Source of the DNA: Nocardiopsis eucommiae
Lineage (GTDB): Bacteria > Actinomycetota > Actinomycetes > Streptosporangiales > Streptosporangiaceae
Length of the DNA stretch: 64,000 nucleotides
Direction: 5' to 3'
Assembly: GCA_018388625.1 (NCBI GenBank)
Contig: CP074402.1
Span: 744,001-808,000, forward strand
The position numbers were made by a program, and so were the translations under genes. The notes beneath the pieces are model-generated. The model was not told the origin of the DNA, made no database searches, and saw only the letters and a program-made list of their open reading frames with translations. Below, piece after piece: positions 58,375-64,000 of this stretch (positions are counted from its first letter, which is position 1; each line of letters opens with the position of its first letter).

Positions 58375-59231
58375 ATGAGCGCGACCGTTCTGGACGGCAA
58401 GGCCACCGCCAAGGCCATCAGGGAGGAACTGGCGGAGCGGGTGGCGAAGCTGCACGCCAAGGGCGTCGTCCCCGGTCTGGGCACCGTCCTGGTCGGTGAC
58501 GACCCGGGCAGCCACTCCTACGTGCGCGGCAAGCACCGTGACTGCGCCCAGGTGGGGATCGCCAGCATCCGCCGCGACCTGCCCGCCGACGCGACCCAGG
58601 AACAGGTGGAGCAGGCCGTCCGCGAGCTCAACGAGGACCCGGCCTGCACGGGGTACATCGTGCAGCTGCCGCTTCCCCGGGGTCTGGACGAGAACCGGGT
58701 GCTCGGGTTGATCGACCCGGACAAGGACGCGGACGGGCTCCAGCCGGTCAACCTGGGCAAGCTCGTCCTCATGGAGAAGGCGCCGCTGCCGTGCACGCCG
58801 CGCGGCATCGTGGAGCTGCTGAACCGCTACGAGGTGCCGATCAAGGGCGCCGAGGTCGTCGTGGTGGGACGGGGGTGACCGTGGGGCGTCCCCTGGGTCT
58901 GCTGCTCACGCGTCGGTCGGAGAACGCCACCGTCACCCTGTGCCACACGGGTACCCGTGACCTGGCCGAGCACACGCGCCGGGCGGACATCGTCGTGGCC
59001 GGTGCGGGTGTTCCGGGGATCATCACCAAGGACATGGTCAAGCCGGGTGCGGCCGTCCTGGACGTGGGTGTCTCGCGCACCGAGGAGGGTCTGGTCGGGG
59101 ATGTCGCGCTCGACGTTCCCGAGGTCGCGGGGCACGTGTCGCCCAACCCCGGTGGAGTGGGCCCGATGACCCGGGCGATGCTCCTGGTCAACGTGGTCGA
59201 GGCCGCCGAACGCCAGGCCGCCGGGCTCTAG
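58375..59231 (+). CDS. folD: methylenetetrahydrofolate dehydrogenase/cyclohydrolase FolD (one frameshift)
   Basis: Makes 10-formyl-tetrahydrofolate for PurN and PurH. The N-terminal part has [24 protein letters not shown] with the catalytic Lys and [14 protein letters not shown]. The Rossmann motif [18 protein letters not shown] and [15 protein letters not shown] follow. The frame breaks in the GGGGG run 58871-58875 exactly inside the NAD(P) motif; one added base restores a 285-residue protein of standard length. ATG 58375 after GAGGAGC. Ends the purine operon. Confidence 0.92.
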
Positions 59232-59244
59232 GCTCAGGTTTGTG

Positions 59245-59276
59245 GAGGGGGCGGTCCCGGGCGGGGCCGCTCCCTC
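59245..59276 (+). terminator. terminator of the purN-purH-folD operon
   Basis: GAGGGGGCGG (59245-59254) pairs with CCGCTCCCTC (59267-59276) with one mismatch, 13 bases after folD. Confidence 0.5.
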
Positions 59277-59438
59277 AGCTGACGGGCTCGCGCTGGCTGG
59301 AGCAAGGCAATCCGAACGACGCGGCCTGGGAGAGCATTGAGCCTTATGGCGACTACGGGAGGAATGTTCCCAGTGTCCGTATTTCGAGAAGTTGGAAAAA
59401 CGACCACTTGCCGCTGGTAAGTTGCCAGGTCAAAGAGT
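59277..59438 (+). promoter_or_regulatory. probable CRISPR leader
   Basis: About 160 bases without a gene between the folD terminator and the first CRISPR repeat. The final 100 bases are A/T-richer (GAAGTTGGAAAAACGACC near 59388-59405, then GTTGCCAGGTCAAAGAGT up to the first repeat). It is placed on the leader side because the opposite end of the array holds the degenerate repeats. Confidence 0.5.
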
Positions 59439-60003
59439 CTGCTCCCCGCGCACGCGGGGATGGACCCAGGTACACCAGCCCACTCGAGGTCTACTACACC
59501 TGCTCCCCGCGCACGCGGGGATGGACCCACCGGCCCAGCCCCCTGACAGGGGGCTGGGCCTGCTCCCCGCGCACGCGGGGATGGACCCCGGCGCCTGACC
59601 GCCACCGTGCGGCGTGTGATCTGCTCCCCGCGCACGCGGGGATGGACCCATCCCGGTCACCTGCACCTCCCACTTCGGGATCTGCTCCCCGCGCACGCGG
59701 GGATGGACCCTTGAAGTACAACCAGGAGGACCCGAGCGACCGCTGCTCCCCGCGCACGCGGGGATGGACCCAGGGTGAGCTGGTCCTGCGGCTCGGTGAC
59801 GTCCTGCTCCCCGCGCACGCGGGGATGGACCCCGGAAAGGTGCACAGCCACACAGGCGGCTTGCTGCTCCCCGCGCACGCGGGGATGGACCCGGCACCCT
59901 CACCGACGTCGAAGACCAGGATCGCTGCTCCCCGCGCACGCGGGGATGGTCCCTATTCGCAGGTCAGAAGCGGGGTCAGATTGAACTGCTCCCCGCGCAC
60001 GCA
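59439..60003 (+). CRISPR. type I-E-like CRISPR array, 10 repeats and 9 spacers, no cas genes nearby
   Basis: Repeat unit 29 bp, beginning CTGCTCCCCGCG and ending GCGGGGATGGACCC, with internal palindrome CCCCGCG/CGCGGGG of the I-E kind. Repeats start at 59439, 59500, 59560, 59621, 59682, 59743, 59804, 59864, 59925 and 59986. Spacers are 32 bases, except two of 31 (59529-59559 and 59833-59863). Repeats 1-8 are identical; the ninth has one change (GATGGTCCC) and the tenth keeps only about 17 bases before diverging. That decay marks the distal end and implies rightward transcription. Peptide-like frames across the array are artefacts of the repeat. Confidence 0.97.
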
Positions 60004-60027
60004 GGTCGGGGCCGTTTCTCGTATCGG

Positions 60028-60675
60028 TCAGAACTGGTCCGAGCCAACTGCCTGGCCGATGGGGAAGGTGTGTCGGGTGGCGGCGCAGATCGTCTCCAGC
60101 GCATGGATCGGTACGTCCTTGGTCGAGTAGCTGATGCGGAGAACCTGCACCACCCACTCACCCGGGATGTCGAGAAGGTCGGCCTCGTAGGGTGTGGGCG
60201 GCCGGGCCGTCAGAGTCTCCGAGGCATGCCCGAACTCGTGCCCCAGGTCCTCGATGGCGGCTTGGAGTGTTGGCAGGACGAAGCCTTCTCCATCCAGTCG
60301 GGTGTTCTCGCCTACGTCCACCCGGAAGTAGGAGGTCGAGATCCTGACCGGAACCTCGTTGGCCCAGAACATCTTCCGCCTCGCGATCACGGGCGCACCG
60401 GGCTCCACCCGAAGACCCAGGGCGACATGCTCGTTCGCGGGTTCCTGTCCGACGAACAGCATCTTCCGCTCTGGCGTCAGACCTTGCTGTTGGGCCTCTG
60501 TGAGGTAGAGGCTCTTGGACCCCCGTGTGCTCGGCGGAGTCGGCAGCGCCCTCTGCACCAACACTCGAGGGCGTGGGTCCACGGGTCCTGTCGGCGCCTT
60601 GTGCGCTGAGTCGGCACCTGCCTTCTTTATCTGGGGGCCTCCGGTGGGGGTGAGGGCACTGACTGACTCATGCAC
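60028..60675 (-). CDS. UTRA-domain protein, GntR/HutC regulator lacking its DNA-binding domain
   Basis: About 215 residues. From residue 40 on it is a UTRA ligand-binding domain: GLTPERKMLFVGQEPANEHVALGLRVEPGAPVIARRKMFWANEVPVRISTSYF, then ARPPTPYEADLLDIP and VLRISYSTKDVPIHALE. The first 40 residues (KKAGADSAHKAPTGPVDPRPRV) have no winged helix-turn-helix, and none is visible in any frame of the 150 bases upstream. Full GntR/HutC proteins are about 240-260 residues with the HTH first. Either a truncated remnant or a free ligand-binding protein. It ends about 25 bases from the CRISPR array. Confidence 0.7.
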   Translation of the reverse strand: MHESVSALTPTGGPQIKKAGADSAHKAPTGPVDPRPRVLVQRALPTPPSTRGSKSLYLTEAQQQGLTPERKMLFVGQEPANEHVALGLRVEPGAPVIARRKMFWANEVPVRISTSYFRVDVGENTRLDGEGFVLPTLQAAIEDLGHEFGHASETLTARPPTPYEADLLDIPGEWVVQVLRISYSTKDVPIHALETICAATRHTFPIGQAVGSDQF

Positions 60676-60797
60676 AGTCCTGCCCGCTTCTACACCTCGC
60701 GCCCAAAAGAGAACGTCCCGATCCCCTGTCCTGCTATGACAGACGGGTCCTGATTCCAGCCCGCAGGCCTGCTGGATAGCAGAATTGGAAAGAACGC

Positions 60798-60828
60798 GAG
60801 GGCCCTGACCGCCGCGGTCAAGGCCCTC
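60798..60828 (-). terminator. terminator of the XRE-DUF397 operon
   Basis: 14-bp arms with one mismatch (GAGGGCCCTGACCG against CGGTCAAGGCCCTC) and loop CCG. It lies 14 bases past the DUF397 stop, and the minus strand continues with GCGTTCTTTCC. Confidence 0.6.
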
Positions 60829-60842
60829 ATCCGCACAGCTGG

Positions 60843-61030
60843 CTACTGGTCGATGCGAGCGGAGCTAAGCAGGGCTGCCCACTCCGTTCCAGGGAAGGAC
60901 AGGTGACCCAGCTCGCGGTTCTGGGTGTCGCGGACAGCTGACCCCCGTCGAAGTCTGCGACCTCGACACAATCCCTGGTGGTGCTGCTGAAACTAGACTT
61001 ACGAAAGTGCAGGTCAGTGGGTGAATGCAT
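60843..61030 (-). CDS. DUF397 (BldB-like) protein, one frameshift
   Basis: A small protein of about 62 residues. It starts with the family signature LHFRKSSFSSTTRDCVEVADFDGG. The frame breaks in the CCCCC run 60942-60946; with one base added it continues SAVRDTQNRELGHLSFPGTEWAALL, the typical DUF397 end, to the stop at 60843. DUF397 proteins accompany XRE-DUF5753 regulators in actinomycetes, as in the BldB/WhiJ families that control development and secondary metabolism. The gene begins ten bases after the XRE stop. Confidence 0.85.
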
Positions 61031-61040
61031 GGTCAGCTTC

Positions 61041-61898
61041 CTAGTCGGTGAGCATCTTTTTCATCAAACGGAGTGACTCCGCCTGCGACAGAGCAGTCAC
61101 CTGGAGATGGTCGAAGACAAGGCGGTATTCGTTCACCTCCGGTGGCTCTTCCAGAAACAGGCCTTCGGTGCGGGACTCCAGGAACACGAGCGGAGCGTCC
61201 AGTTCGTCCTGGAAGTCGAGCAGTACGAAAGGCCCCGAGATCCCAGGGTGAAGACCGGCCCGGAACGGGAGCACCTGAATCGTGACGTGATTGTCCGGGT
61301 TCTCAGCGAGACCCAACAAATGGGCGAGCTGGCCACGCGCTACACCGCCCTCGCGGGGAAGTCGGTGGAGCACAGACTCATCGATGACAGCCCAAACCGT
61401 CGGCGGCTGATCCCCAACAAGCACTTCCTGTCGAGCCATACGAGCTTCGACGATCCTGTCCACCTCGGCAGCCGGGCGGGCGAGTGCGGCTCTAGCACTC
61501 GCAGCCGCGTACTTCTCCGTCTGGAGTAGCCCAGGAACCACGACCGGCTGCCAGGTCGAGACGACCGAGGCCTCAGACTCGAACCCGACCAGTGATCCAG
61601 ACTCAAACGCGTCCTTGTACTGCTTCGTCCACCATCCGCGCTCTCGAGACTGGCGAGCCAGATCCAGAGTCGCTTCGCGGGTCTTGGTGTCCGTGACCTC
61701 GTAGTAGTCAAGAAGCTGACGGACGTTCCCCAAGTCGGGGCGGACCCATTTGTTCCCCTCCATGTGAGCCAGCCTGCCGCGCGACCATTCCAAGTCGGCG
61801 GTGACGGCCTCCAACGTCGCCCCCTTCGCGCGCCGGAGCTGGCGGAGTACAGCAGACAGACGTCGCCTACGCACAGTGGGGCTGATTCTCCTGCTCAT
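61041..61898 (-). CDS. XRE-family HTH regulator with DUF5753 domain (WhiJ-like)
   Basis: A 285-residue regulator. The N-terminal helix-turn-helix spans about residues 13-70 (LRQLRRAKGATLEAVTADLEWSRGRLAHMEGNKWVRP). The C-terminal DUF5753 domain has VPGLLQTEKYAAAS, ARQEVL, VIDESVLHRL, HVTIQVLPFRAGLHPGISGPFVLLDF and VVFLES-type strands. Co-transcribed with a DUF397 gene and divergent from an operon with HATPase proteins; this trio is a recurrent actinobacterial regulatory set. Several GATTCC elements in the divergent promoter are candidate binding sites. ATG 61898. Confidence 0.92.
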   Translation of the reverse strand: MSRRISPTVRRRRLSAVLRQLRRAKGATLEAVTADLEWSRGRLAHMEGNKWVRPDLGNVRQLLDYYEVTDTKTREATLDLARQSRERGWWTKQYKDAFESGSLVGFESEASVVSTWQPVVVPGLLQTEKYAAASARAALARPAAEVDRIVEARMARQEVLVGDQPPTVWAVIDESVLHRLPREGGVARGQLAHLLGLAENPDNHVTIQVLPFRAGLHPGISGPFVLLDFQDELDAPLVFLESRTEGLFLEEPPEVNEYRLVFDHLQVTALSQAESLRLMKKMLTD

Positions 61899-61962
61899 GG
61901 GCCTCTCCCTGGGGGTCTCGTGCTGCCGATCGTATGGGGATCTTCACAAACGGGCATCTTTC

Positions 61963-62011
61963 GGAATCCTGGGATCGGATTCCTTTGATTCCCTTGCAAA
62001 GATTAGATTCC
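61963..62011. promoter_or_regulatory. GATTCC element cluster in the divergent promoter
   Basis: GGAATCC-N7-GGATTCC (61963-61983) is a perfect 7-bp inverted repeat. Further GATTCC copies lie at 61987-61992 and 62006-62011. The patch is unusually A/T-rich for the window and lies between the XRE gene and the opposite operon. Confidence 0.5.
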
Positions 62012-62075
62012 TAAGTTCATCATAGGAGAGACATTCAAGCCGCCCTCATCCTGCGGCATCTCGTACCGGAGGTGT

Positions 62076-62327
62076 GTGCCCGTGGCGCCCCGTTTCCTGA
62101 ATCTCTCCGCGCTGGCATGTGTGTGCCATCTCGTGTCCGTGGCGTTCTATCGCCGTCGTCCCAGGCAGGCCGCGCGTGTGCGAGCCTTCGCCACGAACCC
62201 CCGCACCACCACGTCTCGCTCTCGCGGACCGTTGATCCCCTCACCCCGAAGGCCGATCGACTCCGCACCCATGCAGGTCCTGGAGGTCGTCCTGTCCGGG
62301 CTGCGGCGGTTGGCGGTGGCCTCGTGA
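62076..62327 (+). CDS. small basic protein coupled to the HATPase gene (tentative)
   Basis: An 83-residue frame from GTG 62076, rich in Arg (FYRRRPRQAARVRAF, PRTTTSRSRG) and ending MQVLEVVLSGLRRLAVAS. Nothing is recognised. The GTG of the following HATPase gene overlaps its TGA stop, which suggests real translation and coupling. Its Arg-rich composition is also common in chance G/C-rich frames, so I am unsure. Confidence 0.35.
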   Translation: MPVAPRFLNLSALACVCHLVSVAFYRRRPRQAARVRAFATNPRTTTSRSRGPLIPSPRRPIDSAPMQVLEVVLSGLRRLAVAS

Positions 62328-62907
62328 GCGTGTTCTCCCCGAGCTGACCGCCCGCGAGGCAACGGTCCCCCTGGCGAGCTTCATCAAGCCGTTCCACGCC
62401 CACTACTTCTCCCGGACCGTGGGCACGCCGTTCCGTAAGCGCAAGTACGCCTTCGCTGGGCTCCCCGGTCTCATGCCGCTGGTGCGGGCGTTCTTGGACA
62501 CCAGCGCCGCCGAACGGAGCAAGGACTACCGGTTCCTGTTCACCCTCCTGGGGTCGGAGTTGGCCAACAACGCCATCGCTCACTCGCTGTCGAGTGAGCA
62601 CGGACAGACCTACTCACTCACCGTCGACCGAGGCGCGACGGGGATGACGTTGACCTGCCAGGACCAGGGCACCCGGAACCCCAGGGCCCCCGGGCCCCTC
62701 ACCGCCACCGAACTGGACACCCTCGACTCCACTACTGACCAAGGGAAAGGTCAGGGGATCGGGTTGGGGTTGGTCAACGCGTTGGCGGATCGCTGGGGCG
62801 ACAACGGCAACCCGAAGTTCCGGCAGGTCTGGTTCCACCTCTCCTACGACCTCACCCACAACCCGTGGACGCAGATCAACACCGCAGAGGACAAGGTGGA
62901 GCGCTGA
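62324..62907 (+). CDS. HATPase_c ATP-binding protein, anti-sigma-factor/AbaA-like (one frameshift)
   Basis: About 194 residues. It shows FLFTLLGSELANNAIAHS (N box), TLTCQDQGTRNP (G1 box) and GQGIGLGLVNALADRWG (G2 box), a GHKL kinase-fold as in RsbW/SpoIIAB-like anti-sigma factors. The start GTG 62324 (MSVFSP) links to the body (ELTAREATVPL) after adding one C in the CCCC run 62337-62340. It sits divergent to the XRE/DUF397 pair, the usual company of such proteins. No cognate sigma factor is visible. Confidence 0.8.
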
Positions 62908-63428
62908 TGTTGGACATCGACACCCGGGACCTGCTGGCTGTGGCCGAGGACGCCCTCACGGCACCCTGCCATCTGACCCCGGCGCAGGTGGACGTGTGGC
63001 ACAACCACACCCTGCGCAACCGCCTCCCCCTGGTCCTGGAAGCCCTGCGCATCGCCCGCGAACAGAGCGACACCGAACAGGCGATGCAGTTGATCGACCA
63101 GGCCATCCACGACCACCCCGCACCCACCCGGATACCCGGCAACAGGCCCGTGGCAGGGAAGGTTCCGAAGCAGAACAACCCGCACACGGAGTCGCTCCCG
63201 ATCCCTGAACACGTGCTCTGTGCCCTGCTGCACAAGCACTGGTCGATGACGGTGGAGGGAACGGCACCTGGCGAGGTCTACGTGGCCCGACGCCCCGTCG
63301 GATGGACCGGTGACGGGGACCCCTACGAGCGCATCACCGCACCCAACCGCACCGAACTCCTCCGACTGCTCGCCCACCGCCACCTCGGTGTTCACAAGAG
63401 CGATCCGGAACCTCCGCACGCTGCCTGA
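62907..63428 (+). CDS. hypothetical protein in the HATPase operon
   Basis: A 173-residue soluble protein starting MLDIDTRDLLAVAEDAL; helical N-terminal half (DVWHNHTLRNRLPLVLEALRIAREQ, ALQLID-like repeats) and a C-terminal part with WSMTVEGTAPGEVYVARRPVGWTGDGDPYERITA. No known family recognised. ATG 62907 shares a base with the upstream stop (TGATG), so it is translationally coupled to the HATPase gene. A role beside anti-sigma-like proteins is likely but unspecified. Confidence 0.7.
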   Translation: MLDIDTRDLLAVAEDALTAPCHLTPAQVDVWHNHTLRNRLPLVLEALRIAREQSDTEQAMQLIDQAIHDHPAPTRIPGNRPVAGKVPKQNNPHTESLPIPEHVLCALLHKHWSMTVEGTAPGEVYVARRPVGWTGDGDPYERITAPNRTELLRLLAHRHLGVHKSDPEPPHAA

Positions 63429-63517
63429 GAACACCAACGAAAAAGCTCTGGCGGGTGAGCCAACACCCCCAGAGCAGGCCGACAACCACCCCTGGTTAAA
63501 GAAAGCGAATTGCCGAC

Positions 63518-64000
63518 ATGGCCATTGTGCAGCACACCCCTGCCCTCGACCACACAAACAGCCCACCCGACGCGCCTCGGTGGGAGTGCCGCGTCTACCC
63601 CGGACAGCTCTCCCAGACCAGCCGGGTCCGCGCGGACCTCGCCGTGGACCTCGACCGCATGACCAACTTTCCCGTTGAGGCGAGGGAAGACATGGTGTTG
63701 TGTCTGAGCGAGATGTTCGCCAACGCCTGCGAACACTCCCGCTCCGGACAGGACCCCGACGGACGAGTGGTCCGCACCCTGGACCTGCCCCGGCCGGGCG
63801 CCGTGCGGATCTCGATCATCGACGACGGCACCCGCACCAACACCTCGGACTCTTCTCCGAGGGTTCCGCGCAGGCGCACAAGGAGGGAATGGGATCAGGC
63901 CGAGCGCGGCCGGGGTCTGCTGCTGCTCGGCCACCTGGCCACCCGTTGGGGGTTCCGGCCGGTTCTGGACTTTCCGTTCTGCGCGGGGCTGGGAACCGTG
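63518..64000 (+). CDS. HATPase_c ATP-binding protein, 3' end beyond window
   Basis: Open to the window edge (161 codons seen). It has PRWECRVYPGQLSQTSRVRADLAVDL at the start, then VLCLSEMFANACEHSRSG (N box), VRISIIDDGTRTN (G1 box) and AERGRGLLLLGHLATRWGF (G2 box). This is the RsbW/anti-sigma-type fold, the second of its kind in this operon. ATG 63518. The frame is uninterrupted. Confidence 0.82.
   Translation, partial: MAIVQHTPALDHTNSPPDAPRWECRVYPGQLSQTSRVRADLAVDLDRMTNFPVEAREDMVLCLSEMFANACEHSRSGQDPDGRVVRTLDLPRPGAVRISIIDDGTRTNTSDSSPRVPRRRTRREWDQAERGRGLLLLGHLATRWGFRPVLDFPFCAGLGTV

Noticed and set aside
59277-60027. Search for cas genes or transposase beside the array
   Set aside because: No frame in 59232-60027 or the following 4 kb shows Cas, transposase or integrase motifs.
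59240-60130. Protein-like frames with repeated SPRTRGW or SIPACAGS peptides
   Set aside because: They are translations of the CRISPR repeats in both strands, not genes.

Overview
The window is about 72% G+C with GTG/TTG starts, leaderless-looking promoters and strong wobble-position G/C bias. It reads as an actinomycete chromosome. The tRNA-Gln/glmU/prs/rplY/pth block, the XRE-DUF5753/DUF397/ATP-binding genes and the Pnkp-Hen1 pair suggest a member of the Streptosporangiales such as Nocardiopsis; that assignment is inference from gene content.

Layout. 0-6.4 kb: an alpha/beta hydrolase, two divergent TAXI-type TRAP binding proteins, a DUF1850 protein and a fused TRAP permease. 6.5-8.1 kb: two poorly known genes. 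8.2-12.3 kb: the Hen1-Pnkp RNA-repair pair, followed by an Otr(A)/TetM-like ribosomal-protection GTPase. 14.7-20 kb: a secreted LTD/endonuclease, galE and guaA. 20-25.5 kb: a Ser/Thr kinase, ispE, a split transketolase behind a MerR-type promoter and a small secreted LTD protein. 25.7-31.3 kb: an ABC-F ATPase, glutathione peroxidase, SGNH lipoprotein, MarR and TetR regulators and an acyl-CoA desaturase. 31.5-36 kb: tRNA-Gln(TTG), glmU, prs, rplY, pth.

36.4-55.2 kb looks like a locus for a sulfated exopolysaccharide. It has an initiating sugar-phosphate transferase, cysQ-cysD-cysN (sulfate activation and PAP clearance, with no reductive genes beside them), two sulfotransferases, an Alg14-like protein, an Alg13-like/GT2 fusion, a Wzx flippase, a Wzy-type polymerase, a Wzz/pseudokinase, a phosphotransferase and a secreted GH26-like glycanase. 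56-59.2 kb is purN-purH-folD. A type I-E-like CRISPR array (59.4-60.0 kb) follows without any cas gene. Next comes a UTRA-only GntR remnant, then a WhiJ/BldB-like regulatory pair divergent from an operon of HATPase proteins that runs off the end of the window.

A feature of the whole window is that at least 20 reading-frame breaks can each be restored by adding one base in a run of four or five G or C. Conserved housekeeping genes (galE, folD, hen1) are among those affected. This pattern points to homopolymer collapse in the sequence rather than to biological pseudogenes. Such genes are listed over their full span with the break position noted.
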